From: Candidatus Omnitrophota bacterium
Lineage (GTDB): Bacteria; Omnitrophota; Omnitrophia; Omnitrophales; Aquincolibacteriaceae
Direction of reading: 5' to 3'
NCBI GenBank assembly: GCA_023247055.1
Contig: JAHFHF010000027.1
Location: 1 to 35,115, forward strand
DNA: 35,115 bases
Positions 1 to 9,665 of the stretch are shown here, piece after piece. A program made the translations under genes and the position numbers. A model generated the notes under the pieces. It worked only from the letters and a program-made list of their open reading frames with translations, made no database searches and was not told the DNA's origin. Each line of letters starts with the position of its first letter. Position 1 is the stretch's first letter.

Positions 1-3000
1 GCCGTATCGCAAACCCCCGCATCATGGCATTGATCTTGGGCCGTGCATGCTATGACATTGCTTCCTTCGCAGGCCCCGTCCTGGCATTTGTCCGTCTGCG
101 TACATTCATTGGAATCATTGCAGCTTGCGCCATCCGCTTTTGCCGGGTTCGAGCATTGGCCTGTGGCTATATCACAAACCCCCGCATCATGGCATTGATC
201 TTGGGCCGTGCATGTGACCGCATTGCTTCCGGTACACTGCCCGCTCTTACATTGATCGGTCTGGGTGCAGGCATCGGAATCATTGCAGGCCGCGCCATTG
301 GATTTTGCGGGATGCGCGCAGCTGCCGTCGACGATCAAGTCATTCGTACACGCATTTCCATCATCTTCACAAGGGCAAGGATCGCCGGCGGGGATACAAC
401 GCTGGTCGCACAGTTCTTGTCCTTGGGGACAAACGCACTGACCGGAAGTAGTATTACATTGAAGCGGATTGGAACACGCCACCAGATTAGCGCCTGTGCA
501 AGTGCCATTTTGACAGGCATCCGTTTGGCTGCAGGCATTGCCATCATTACAAAGCGTTCCATTATTCGCATTCGGATTCGAACAAGCGCCGGAACTCGTA
601 TCGCAAACACCCGCCACATGGCATTGATCAAGCGCCGTGCAAACTACCGCATTGCCGCCAATACAGGTTCCATTTTGACAGCTATCCGTTTGCGTGCAGG
701 CATCGGAATCATTACAGCTTGAACCGTTGGCACGCAAAGGATTGGAGCAAGCGCCCGTAGATGGGTCACAAACGCCGGCCGCGTGGCATTGATCCGAAGG
801 ATTGCATTCTACGGCGTCACTGCCAGTGCAAAGGCCGTTGCGGCAGCTGTCCGTCTGCGTGCAAACATTCGCATCATCGCAGGTTGCGCCGTCGGCTTTC
901 GTTGGATTCGAGCATTGGCCCGTGGCCGTATCACAAACTCCCGCTTTATGACATTGATCCGATGCCGTACAGGTCACCGCATTGCTTCCAGTGCACTGCC
1001 CACTCTGACAAGTATCCGTCTGCGTGCATTCATTGGAATCATTGCAGCTTGTATCGTCCGCTTTGGCGGGATTCGAGCACTGCCCGGTCGTCGTATCACA
1101 TACGCCCGCATTATGACACTGATCCGACGCCGCACAGGTCACCACATTGCTACCCGTACACGTGCCGCTCTGGCATTTGTCCGTCTGTGTACACGCATTC
1201 GAATCATCGCAGCTTGTGTTATCCGCTTTGGCGGGATTTGAACACTGCCCCGTCGCCGCATCGCACACACCCGCATCATGACATTGATCCGGAGTTGGAC
1301 AAACAATGGCATTGCTGCCCGCACACTGTCCGCTCTGGCATTTGTCCGTCTGCGTACACGCATCAGCATCATCACACACAACTCCATCATCCTTGGCCGG
1401 ATGCGTACAATTGCCGCGCACCAAAATTTCCTTCGTGCACGTATTGCCATCATCCGGACACGGGCAGGTATCATTTTCATCAATGCATTCCCCCGCACAT
1501 ATCTGCTGGTGTTCCGGACATGTACACTGGCCGTCGCCCGGATTACAAGTCTGCGGCGTAGGACACGTCACCGCATTACTCCCAACGCACGATCCGTTCT
1601 CGCAGGCATCCGTCTGCGTGCAGGTATTCCCGTCATTGCACGATATTCCATTGGCTGCATTAGGATTCGAACAAAGTCCCGTTGCACTGTCACAGGTTCC
1701 GGCCACATGACACGTATTGGAAGCGCTGCAAGTCACCGGACTGCTGCCGGTACACGTGCCGCTTTGACAGCGGTCCACCTGCGTGCACGCATCGGTATCA
1801 TCGCAGTTGGTGCCATCCGGCTTTGCGGGATTGGAGCATTGTCCGGTCGCACTATCGCATACGCCCGCCACATGGCATTGGTCCGAGGCCGTACACGTCA
1901 CCGCATCACTGCCCACGCAGGCTCCGTTTTGGCAGCTGTCGCTGCGGGTACATTCGTTGCTATCACTGCAGTTCGTATCGTCCGCCTTGATAGGATTCGA
2001 GCATTGCCCTGTGGTACTATTACAAACCCCCGCGTCATGGCATTGATCTGAGGCTGCACAGACTATAGGATTGCTGCCTGCACATTGCCCGCCTTCGCAT
2101 TTGTCGGTTTGCGTACATTCATTAGAATCATTGCAATTCGTCCCATTGGGCGCGTTACTCTCTGAACACTGGCCGGTAGTTTGATTGCATTCGCTGATGT
2201 GACAAGCATCGGACGCAATGCAAACCACAGGGTTGCTGCCCGCACAGGTACCACTCTGACATTTATCGGTTTGCGTGCACTCATTGGAATCGTTGCAAGT
2301 GGAACCATCCGGTTTCACAGGATTCGAACACTGCCCCGTCGCCGTATCACATACGCCTGCATCATGACATTGATCCGGGGTTGGACAAACAATGGCATTA
2401 CTCCCCGTACACGTGCCGCTCTGGCATTGATCCGTCTGTGTGCACGCATTCAAATCATCGCAGCTTGTGTTATCCGCTTTGGCGGGATTTGAACACTGCC
2501 CCGTCGCCGCATCGCACACACCCGCATCATGACATTGATCCGGAGTTGGACAAACAATGGCATTGCTGCCCGCACACTGTCCGCTCTGGCATTTGTCCGT
2601 CTGCGTACACGCATCAGCATCATCACACACAACTCCATCATCCTTGGCCGGATGCGTACAATTGCCGCGCACCAAAATTTCCTTCGTGCACGTATTGCCA
2701 TCATCCGGACACGGGCAGGTATCATTTTCATCAATGCATTCCCCCGCACATATCTGCTGGTGTTCCGGACATGTACACTGGCCGTCGCCCGGATTACAAG
2801 TCTGCGGCGTAGGACACGTCACCGCATTACTCCCAACGCACGATCCGTTCTCGCAGGCATCCGTCTGCGTGCAGGTATTCCCGTCATTGCACGATATTCC
2901 ATTGGCTGCATTAGGATTCGAACAAAGTCCCGTTGCACTGTCACAGGTTCCGGCCACATGACACGTATTGGAAGCGCTGCAAGTCACCGGACTGCTGCCG

Positions 3001-6000
3001 GTACACGTGCCGCTCTGACAGCGGTCCACCTGCGTGCACGCATCGGTATCATCGCAGTTGGTGCCATCCGGCTTTGCGGGATTGGAACATTGCCCGGTCG
3101 CACTATCGCATACGCCCGCCACATGGCATTGATCCGAGGCCGTACACGTCACCGCATCACTGCCCACACAGGCTCCGCTCTGGCAACTGTCCGTCCGAGT
3201 GCATTCGTTATCGTCACTGCAGTCCGTGCCGTCCGGCTGCAGCGGATTCGTACACACGCCGGTGGCCGCATCACACTTGCCCACTGCGTGACAGGAATCC
3301 AAACGTGTACAACTCACCGCATTGGATCCTGTGCAAATACCCCGCTGACAGCTATCGGTTTGCGTACAGGCGTTACTATCATCGCAATGCGTGCCATCGG
3401 CCTTGTCCGCATACGTGCAGCTGCCAGTCGCGGTGTCGCACACGCCGTCTTCATGGCAGGCATCCGCGGCCGCACACGCCACCGGGTTACTGCCCGTACA
3501 TGCGCCGCTTTGACATTCGTCGCTCTGGGTGCACCCGTTTTGATCATTACAGAGAGTGCCGTTGGCCACTTCAGGATTGGAACATTGCCCGGTCGTCGAA
3601 TTGCACTGGCCGGCCTGATGGCATTGGTCGAGCGCCGCACAAACCACGGAATCACTTCCAACACAGGTTCCGCTCTGGCAACTGTCCGTGAGCGTGCACG
3701 CATCGCCATCATTACAGTTACTTCCGTTGGTTTTTGGGGGATGAGTGCATTGCCCGTCCACCACAACGTCATTGGTACAACTGTTGCCATCCTGGCAGTC
3801 GCAGACGGCGTCTTCATCAATACAGTCTTGGCCGCAGAGTTTCTTTCCTTCAGGACAAGCGCTGCATTGCCCTGTCGCAGGCGCGCAAGTCAAAGGGCTC
3901 GCACACACGACGGCATTGCTTCCAAGGCACGATCCGCTTTGGCAGGTATCAGTTTGGGTGCATGCATTTTGATCATTGCAGACCGTGCCATCAGTCGTAT
4001 TGGGATTTGAGCATTGGCCGGTGGCCGTATTGCATTGCCCTGTCACATGACATTGATCCAGGGGCTGACAGACCACCGCATTGCTTCCCATACAAACCCC
4101 GCTCTCGCAGCTATCCGTTTGCGTGCAGGCATTGCCGTCACTGCAACTAGCGCCATTGGCGAGAGCCAGATGCTGGCACACGCCTCCAATCAAAACATCC
4201 TGGGTACAATCATTGTGGTCATCCTGACAAATGCAAATGTGCTGTGCCGTATTGCAGGTCGCTCCCTGGCCGCAATGCGAATCATCACAGCATTCGCGGC
4301 ACTGCCCATCGCAGGAAACCGGCGTATTGGCCGGGCAGCCGCATCCTGTTGTCGTACTGCACTGTTGACCGGCCGCACAAAAACTGTCATCGGGCTGATG
4401 CTGACAAGCTGCATCCGTATCCGTCCCGTCGCATGTATCAACCGTGCATAGAACCGTTTCCCCGTCATCGCAAGGCGTACCGGAAGGCAATATCGGATGT
4501 GTGCAACTGCCTCCACTGCAAATGTCATTGGTACAGGCAATATTATCTGACGCGCAAGAAAGAGTATTGTTTACCGGCGCCAAACAACGGTGCTCCTGCA
4601 TGTCGCAGCGATTCGTCGTACAAATATTGTCAGGCGATTCTTGGCAATCCGCATCGCCACAGCATTCCACACAAGTTCCATCACACTGGACTTGACCGGT
4701 AGGGCATAGATCCTCGTCGGTCTGTTCAACGGGGGGCTCTTCAGGCTCTGGTTCAGGTTCTGTTCCGACGTCGGGCCCTATCTCTTCCCGACCTCCTGTT
4801 ACCTCGTCGATTTCTACGGCTTCATCCGCGCAGTTATCAGAGGTTTCATTACAAAGATCTGCAGAACAGGGCGGAGCGTCGCTTTGACAACCGGTTTGAG
4901 CATTGCAAATTTCAGAACCATCGCAAAAAACACCATTGCTGCATCGGCTGTCCAATGGAGGATGCGTACATTCTCCTCCCGTAAAAACTTCACCCGTGCA
5001 CGCAATACCGTCATCCGGACACGGACATTGCGACTCATCGCTGACACAATGACCGCCGCAAAACACAGAAAGGTTTGCCGGGCATTGACATCCCTGAGCG
5101 GCATCACAGACTTTTTCGCCGCTGCAACGATTGTCAAGCGGCGTATGGACGCACCGGCTGAGTTGATCACTGCAGCTATCGTCCGTACAACTGACGTCCG
5201 GACTTTCGCTGCAATCCGGCGGAGTTCCGGCGCCGCAAAGCCCCGTCAAAGGGTTGCAGGATTCAGCGCCATTGCAAAAAAGGCCGTCATCACAATTAAC
5301 CGGCGTCCCGCTCACGCATTGAAAATTAACGCAGGTTCTCACGCCTTCGCACAGATTCGTATTGGGGCACTGGGACGAATTCACACAGTCGCAAGGAGTG
5401 CCGTTAGGCAAACAAACGCTATTGCGGCACAAAAACTGTCCGTCGGGACAGCCGCAAACACCGTCACTGCAGTTTTGGCCGCTTGGACACAGAGCGCGTC
5501 CGACGCACTGGCCATTGATACAGATATCATTGGTCGTACAATTACTTTGATCATTACAGCTTCCTCCCGTCAGCGGCTGCCCCACGCACTGGCCGCTCGA
5601 CGTAACACAAACCATATTCATACAGGTGTTACCGCTGTCGCAAACAATGGCGGGCTGCGCCGGATCAATTTTGCATAAATGGGCGCCCGTATCGCAGATC
5701 TCAACTCCATTACAGCGGTTCCCATCGTCACAATTCGCATCAGATTCGCAGCGGCACTGTCCTATCGTCACACATTCCTGGCCGCAAGGCTCCTTGCCGG
5801 AGGGGCATTGGCAGCCCGTGACAGGATTACAGACTTGACCTTGTAAGGGGCACGAGACTGTCTGTCCGCTGCAGATTGAATTGCTGCAAACATCATTTTG
5901 CGTACACACGTTGGAATCATTACAGGCGATGTTATTCGACTGATGGCGGCAGCCCACGGACGCGCTGCAATCGTCGTTGGTGCAGGGATTACCGTCATCA

Positions 6001-9000
6001 CAATTAACCGGGGTTCCATTCACACAAACGTGATTGACCAGATCGCAGGTCTCCTCGCTTGTACAAGCGTTGTTATCATTACAAGCCCCGGGCAGAAAAC
6101 ATTCGCACGCCGAGGCGCTTGAAATACACGAGGGGCCGCAGAGCCGCTGCCCCGCCGGACAATTGCAACTCGGCCCTGAGGGATCGCAAACGAGTCCGGC
6201 GGCACAAGCAGGTTGTCCCGCGCAAGAACCGTTTGAACAAACCGTATTGATCGTGCATGGATCGCCGTCATCGCAAACATTGTTATTGGGCGCGTTGCGG
6301 CAGCCCGTCAGAGGCAGACACGTATCCGTAGTGCAATTATTCAAATCGTTACAATTTAAAGCGGGCCCCGATTGACACCGGCGGGTTCCTAAATTACAAC
6401 TCTCATGCCCATTACAAACGTCCGTGTCCTCCGGGCAATCGCTGTTGGTACAACAATCAGCCAAAGGAATGCATTGATTCTGGCATCTTTTGGTTCCTGA
6501 CCCGCAGCAGATTTGATTTTCCGGGATACATTGACTCCCGCAAACTTTCGTTCCCTGCGGGCAAGCGCATCCCTGAACCGCATCACAGACCTGGCCGGTA
6601 AGCGGACAAGCAATCGCCGTTCCTCCGCATTGCCCTTGGCTGCAAATATCATTGGCCGTGCAGACATTCTGATCATTGCAAAGCTGGGTATTGTTGGAAT
6701 GAACACATCCGCTCGCGGGGTTACAACTGTCCGTCGTGCAGCCATTCTGATCGTCGCAAGACGGAATGGCTCCCGGAATACAAGTGCCGCTCACACAACG
6801 CGCATCGCCGCTTGTTCCATTACAAATATTATTTTCGACATTGCAGTCCGCATCTTGTGTGCAATGGCAGTCGCCAATGGGAATGCAAGTCTGTCCGCCG
6901 CAGCGCGTTTGTCCCTCGGAACAAACGCAGCCGGCCGTCGTGCAAATTTCTTCCGCCGGACATTGCGAGGGGCCCTGACAGGTTCCGTTCGCGCAAGCAT
7001 CGGTGGACGTACAGGACAATCCGTCATCGCAAGTTGCCGTATTATTTTGATGAACGCATGCTCCCGACGCTGCGGTGCAGGAATCTGTCGTACACACATT
7101 TCGATCGTCGCAATCTTTGAGGCTTCCCCGGATACAGCTTCCGGTTTCACGATTACAAGTAGGCGCGCCATAGCAAAGGTCGGTCTCAGCCGGGCAGTCG
7201 GCGTCTGCCGTGCAGCATACCTGAGCGGTGGGGATGCAACTCCCTTGACAGGCTTTCGTATTAGGGTCCTGGCAGCAAAAATTCGCGTTAGGAATGCATT
7301 GCCCGCCGCACTGTTTGGTTCCCTGGGGGCATTGGCATAAACAGTTCTGCCCGTCAGAACTTTGCACGCGGATTTGACCTTGGGCCGGACACTCGAACGG
7401 CGTCCCTGTACAAGCCCCATCGGTACATTCATCCACCGTACATGGATTTTGATCATCACAAATAGACGGATTATTCTCATGAACGCAGCCTGTCTGGGCT
7501 GAGCAGCCATCACTCGTACAGAGGTTTCCATCGTCGCAATTAAGCGCCGTTCCGGATACGCACTGTAAGTTCACGCAGGTTTCTTCACCATTGCAACGGT
7601 TGCGGTCATTGCACTGGCCGTCGCTCGTGCAAGCACAAACTCTATCCGCCGGAATGCATGACGAGCCATTGGCCCCGCTGCAAAGCTTTTGTCCCGTGGG
7701 GCATTCACATTGGCCGCTCGCCAGTGAGCAGCTTTGATTGGTAATCACACAGTTTTGCTGGCCTTCACACCCTCCGGCCTGGCAGGTGTCCCCGATCGTA
7801 CATTGAACATTGTCATTGCAAGGGATACGGTTGTCGGCGTGTTGACATCCCCTTGTAGGGTCGCAGTCGTCTGTCGTACACAGATTTCCGTCATTGCAGT
7901 TTGCAATCGGCCCCAATTGGCATTGGTGGCCGGAACAAATTTCACGTCCGTTACAAACGTCATGGTCTTGACAATCCTCAGCGCTCTCACAGCTGCAATT
8001 TTCTCCGATAAAAACGCAGGCATCCCGGCAGCGTTTCTTGCCGGTCGGGCATTGGCACGTCCCGCTGGCCGCATTGCAAACCATTCCGGACACCAAACAC
8101 TGGACCGGCCTTCCGGCACAAGTCCCGTTATTGCACCGGTCTTCCTGAGTACAGCCGTTGCGGTCGTCGCATATAAGGTTGTTGTTCGAATAAATGCAAG
8201 CTCCGCCGACACAGGACTCTGAGGTGCATGCATTGCGGTCATCGCATTCGGCATTAATGCGGCAAGTACAGCGGTCCACAGGCTGGCATTCCCCGGTCAC
8301 CGCACAAAAAGGCTGGCTTGCGGAACATTCTTTACGGCACGTCGAAGAACAGCTGTCGCCGTTTGTATTATTATGATCGTCGCATTGTTCGTCCGAATCT
8401 AAAATTCCGTTTCCGCAGGGATTCTCAAGCACGCATGAAGACGAGCAGCCGTCGCCGCTGGTCAAGCCGCCATCGTCACACTCTTCCCCCGGATCGCTCT
8501 TACCGTTACCGCACATGGGCTCGACCGTACAGTGAACAGAGCAGCTGTCGCCATTGAGTTCATTGCCATCATCGCATTGCTCCCCGGAATCCAAAGATCC
8601 GTCTCCGCACCGGGGCGTCACTTTGCAAAGGGAAGAACACCGGTCTCCATCCACTTTGTTTCCATCGTCGCATTCCTCAGGAGTTTCGGTACGCCCGTTT
8701 CCGCACACACTAGGGGGTGGTTCTTTGAAACATGCGGCTGAACAGCCGTCTCCATTAAGATTATTGCCGTCATCGCACTCTTCCCCTTCGTCTTTTATTC
8801 CGTTCTCGCAGTCTTCAGAAATAAACTCGAAAGTCACAACGTCGCTTAAAAATTTACGCCCTTTAAAGGCACCGCCTTTGGCCACTAACTCCGCTGTATA
8901 AACAATTTTCTGCCGCGTCGGCCGTGGGCAGCTCACCGAAATGTCCCGGCATTGTTCATTCACAGTACATTCCGAGACATCTCCTGAAACCAGAGTCCAG

Positions 9001-9533
9001 GTATAGCATTGGGTCGTGACCGGAACGACGGTCTCCTCTTCATCCGCAGCATACGCATTTTTGACACCGGTGATTCGATCCAGAAAAGCAGAAGCCGGGT
9101 TTGCCTCGGTTTCGCGTTCACCCGCCGGGGATGAACAAAGAGTTTGGCCATTGGCTGTTCCAACTTTGCCGACAAGAAAAACACCGCCTCCGACAATACG
9201 GATGGAGCATTGTTCATTTTCGAGTTTGCTTTCGACCAGACATTCTTTTGAACAGCCGTCGCCGTCAATCCGGTTTTTGTCATCGCATTCTTCGGGTGAA
9301 ATGATAATCCCATCACCGCAAATCGGCGTGGTGACAATTGAAGCGGAGAAATCATTGATGGATTCAAGGGTTGGAAACGGAGGGACAGGTTCGGCCACAA
9401 TATCCGGCCCTTCTGCCGGCAATTGCGGAGCGGCAGAATTTTCCTGGGATGCCGGCACTTCGGCCTGCGCGGATTGGGAATAAAACCACGCCGCGAGAAG
9501 CACTCCCGCAAATAAAAATACTTTGGGCCGCAT
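1..9533 (-). CDS. Giant secreted cysteine-rich repeat protein (3' end outside window)
   Basis: One uninterrupted minus-strand frame runs from ATG at 9533 to the window edge: at least 3,177 codons with no stop seen. The frame was checked at both ends, across the hinge and across the repeats. Residues 1-24 form a Sec signal peptide (basic start, hydrophobic core, cleavage after AQA). Residues about 71-400 carry six DUF4215/Myxococcus Cys-rich repeats of the type CGNG-x-D-x-GE-x-CDDGN-x-GD-x-CS-x3-C, the first separated from the second by about 140 non-repeat residues. Residues about 400-1575 hold divergent Cys modules (CDDGN-x-CT-x-D-x-C; C-x-CP-x-GQ-x2-C). Residues about 1580-1610 are an acidic Pro/Glu hinge. 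From about 1795 onward are 55-residue units with eight Cys each. The composition (many Cys, Asp, Asn, Thr; few aromatics) suggests a disulfide-rich, possibly metal-binding, extracellular fibre or adhesin. That function is inference. An AAGGA lies 11 nt before the start. The C-terminus, and any sorting signal or anchor, is not visible. Confidence 0.9.
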   Translation of the reverse strand, partial: MRPKVFLFAGVLLAAWFYSQSAQAEVPASQENSAAPQLPAEGPDIVAEPVPPFPTLESINDFSASIVTTPICGDGIIISPEECDDKNRIDGDGCSKECLVESKLENEQCSIRIVGGGVFLVGKVGTANGQTLCSSPAGERETEANPASAFLDRITGVKNAYAADEEETVVPVTTQCYTWTLVSGDVSECTVNEQCRDISVSCPRPTRQKIVYTAELVAKGGAFKGRKFLSDVVTFEFISEDCENGIKDEGEECDDGNNLNGDGCSAACFKEPPPSVCGNGRTETPEECDDGNKVDGDRCSSLCKVTPRCGDGSLDSGEQCDDGNELNGDSCSVHCTVEPMCGNGKSDPGEECDDGGLTSGDGCSSSCVLENPCGNGILDSDEQCDDHNNTNGDSCSSTCRKECSASQPFCAVTGECQPVDRCTCRINAECDDRNACTSESCVGGACIYSNNNLICDDRNGCTQEDRCNNGTCAGRPVQCLVSGMVCNAASGTCQCPTGKKRCRDACVFIGENCSCESAEDCQDHDVCNGREICSGHQCQLGPIANCNDGNLCTTDDCDPTRGCQHADNRIPCNDNVQCTIGDTCQAGGCEGQQNCVITNQSCSLASGQCECPTGQKLCSGANGSSCIPADRVCACTSDGQCNDRNRCNGEETCVNLQCVSGTALNCDDGNLCTSDGCSAQTGCVHENNPSICDDQNPCTVDECTDGACTGTPFECPAQGQIRVQSSDGQNCLCQCPQGTKQCGGQCIPNANFCCQDPNTKACQGSCIPTAQVCCTADADCPAETDLCYGAPTCNRETGSCIRGSLKDCDDRNVCTTDSCTAASGACVHQNNTATCDDGLSCTSTDACANGTCQGPSQCPAEEICTTAGCVCSEGQTRCGGQTCIPIGDCHCTQDADCNVENNICNGTSGDARCVSGTCIPGAIPSCDDQNGCTTDSCNPASGCVHSNNTQLCNDQNVCTANDICSQGQCGGTAIACPLTGQVCDAVQGCACPQGTKVCGSQCIPENQICCGSGTKRCQNQCIPLADCCTNSDCPEDTDVCNGHESCNLGTRRCQSGPALNCNDLNNCTTDTCLPLTGCRNAPNNNVCDDGDPCTINTVCSNGSCAGQPACAAGLVCDPSGPSCNCPAGQRLCGPSCISSASACECFLPGACNDNNACTSEETCDLVNHVCVNGTPVNCDDGNPCTNDDCSASVGCRHQSNNIACNDSNVCTQNDVCSNSICSGQTVSCPLQGQVCNPVTGCQCPSGKEPCGQECVTIGQCRCESDANCDDGNRCNGVEICDTGAHLCKIDPAQPAIVCDSGNTCMNMVCVTSSGQCVGQPLTGGSCNDQSNCTTNDICINGQCVGRALCPSGQNCSDGVCGCPDGQFLCRNSVCLPNGTPCDCVNSSQCPNTNLCEGVRTCVNFQCVSGTPVNCDDGLFCNGAESCNPLTGLCGAGTPPDCSESPDVSCTDDSCSDQLSRCVHTPLDNRCSGEKVCDAAQGCQCPANLSVFCGGHCVSDESQCPCPDDGIACTGEVFTGGECTHPPLDSRCSNGVFCDGSEICNAQTGCQSDAPPCSADLCNETSDNCADEAVEIDEVTGGREEIGPDVGTEPEPEPEEPPVEQTDEDLCPTGQVQCDGTCVECCGDADCQESPDNICTTNRCDMQEHRCLAPVNNTLSCASDNIACTNDICSGGSCTHPILPSGTPCDDGETVLCTVDTCDGTDTDAACQHQPDDSFCAAGQQCSTTTGCGCPANTPVSCDGQCRECCDDSHCGQGATCNTAQHICICQDDHNDCTQDVLIGGVCQHLALANGASCSDGNACTQTDSCESGVCMGSNAVVCQPLDQCHVTGQCNTATGQCSNPNTTDGTVCNDQNACTQTDTCQSGSCLGSNAVVCASPLTCAPATGQCSACPEGKKLCGQDCIDEDAVCDCQDGNSCTNDVVVDGQCTHPPKTNGSNCNDGDACTLTDSCQSGTCVGSDSVVCAALDQCHQAGQCNSTTGQCSNPEVANGTLCNDQNGCTQSDECQSGACTGSNPVACAAADACHEDGVCDTATGSCTYADKADGTHCDDSNACTQTDSCQRGICTGSNAVSCTRLDSCHAVGKCDAATGVCTNPLQPDGTDCSDDNECTRTDSCQSGACVGSDAVTCTASDQCHVAGVCDSATGQCSNPAKPDGTNCDDTDACTQVDRCQSGTCTGSSPVTCSASNTCHVAGTCDSATGLCSNPNAANGISCNDGNTCTQTDACENGSCVGSNAVTCPTPQTCNPGDGQCTCPEHQQICAGECIDENDTCPCPDDGNTCTKEILVRGNCTHPAKDDGVVCDDADACTQTDKCQSGQCAGSNAIVCPTPDQCHDAGVCDAATGQCSNPAKADNTSCDDLNACTQTDQCQSGTCTGSNAIVCPTPDQCHDAGVCDTATGQCSNPVKPDGSTCNDSNECTQTDKCQSGTCAGSNPVVCIASDACHISECNQTTGQCSESNAPNGTNCNDSNECTQTDKCEGGQCAGSNPIVCAASDQCHDAGVCNSTTGQCSNPIKADDTNCSDSNECTRSDSCQNGACVGSDAVTCTASDQCHVAGVCDSATGQCSNPAKPDGTNCDDTDACTQVDRCQSGTCTGSSPVTCSASNTCHVAGTCDSATGLCSNPNAANGISCNDGNTCTQTDACENGSCVGSNAVTCPTPQTCNPGDGQCTCPEHQQICAGECIDENDTCPCPDDGNTCTKEILVRGNCTHPAKDDGVVCDDADACTQTDKCQSGQCAGSNAIVCPTPDQCHDAGVCDAATGQCSNPAKADNTSCDDSNACTQTDKCQSGTCTGSNVVTCAASDQCHNAGVCDTTTGQCSNPAKADDTSCNDSNECTQTDTCQSGQCTGSNAVTCTASDQCHKAGVCDTATGQCSNPTKADGATCDDANVCTQTDSCRNGLCTGSDAVECNPSDQCHAAGVCDPSTGACSNPLRANGSSCNDSDACTQTDSCQNGTCIGGNAVVCTALDQCHVAGVCDTSSGACSNPNANNGTLCNDGNACSQTDACQNGTCTGANLVACSNPLQCNTTSGQCVCPQGQELCDQRCIPAGDPCPCEDDGNACTNDLIVDGSCAHPAKSNGAACNDSDACTQTDQCKSGQCTGSNAVTCTAQDQCHDAGVCDIATGQCSNPAKADGASCNDSNECTQTDKCQDGACEGSNVIACTAQDQCHDAGVCDT
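1202..1919. repeat. Internal long direct repeat, copy 2 (protein order)
   Basis: This stretch matches 2453-3170 at an offset of exactly 1,251 bp (417 codons). By eye it is identical from 1202 to 1763, then shows a handful of substitutions up to about 1919, after which the copies diverge to ordinary unit-level similarity. The 417-codon offset equals seven units (five of 55, one of 54, one of 88 residues), so the duplication kept both frame and module boundaries. Confidence 0.9.
2453..3170. repeat. Internal long direct repeat, copy 1 (protein order)
   Basis: This is the partner of 1202-1919, offset 1,251 bp. It includes one of the long 88-residue units with the CPCPDDGN motif. Near-identity at nucleotide level, including silent positions, points to recent duplication or gene conversion and not to selection on protein sequence alone. 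Confidence 0.9.
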
Positions 9534-9581
9534 CACTGAAGTTTTCCTTAAATAGATTGGATTTTCATGCATCTTTAAGAA

Positions 9582-9610
9582 AAGATACCCTATAGGACCC
9601 ATGTTGTCAA
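9582..9610 (-). promoter_or_regulatory. Sigma70-like promoter for the giant Cys-rich gene
   Basis: On the minus strand, TTGACA (9610-9605) is followed after 17 bp by TATCTT (9587-9582). The -35 is a perfect consensus and the -10 matches 4 of 6. The site lies about 50 bp upstream of the ATG at 9533, in a markedly AT-rich gap (9534-9665) that contrasts with the flanking genes. It would let the giant gene be transcribed separately from the two genes upstream. Prediction from sequence only. Confidence 0.5.
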
Positions 9611-9665
9611 AAAATCTTAATTCAAGGTTTTATAGTGATCAAAATATAATTATTTATATTAAAAA

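Larger units (their letters stand above)
1..4160 (-). repeat. Tandem array of 55-codon, 8-Cys units inside the giant gene
   Basis: By hand translation the region resolves into about 23 units. Most are 55 residues (165 bp) with the spacing C-x5-C-x5-C-x4-C-x7-C-x5-C-x5-C-x6-C-x10. On the plus strand the phase marker cattgatc or a close variant recurs every 165 bp, for example at 28, 193, 622, 787, 952, 1117 (cactgatc) and 1282. Four units (the 2nd, 8th, 15th and 21st by my count) are longer, about 88 residues, with an extra module containing CPCPDDGN-type motifs, so there is a higher-order period of six to seven units. One unit has 54 residues. The last unit is cut by the window edge. Confidence 0.85.

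Noticed and set aside
1202-3170. Internal repeats as a CRISPR array
   Set aside because: Repeats are 165 bp, coding and contiguous without unique spacers; no cas genes are present.
24-4150. Long plus-strand open frames (up to 493 codons) over the first 9 kb
   Set aside because: They are antisense shadows of the Cys-rich minus-strand gene. They show repeating low-information peptides rich in Ala, Ile, Arg and Thr, and they break up where the repeats end, while the minus frame has a signal peptide and known domains.
8960-9511. Minus-strand 183-codon frame at the start of the giant gene
   Set aside because: It is in a different frame from the giant gene, is rich in Arg/Pro and has no domain; the other frame carries the signal peptide and Cys repeats.
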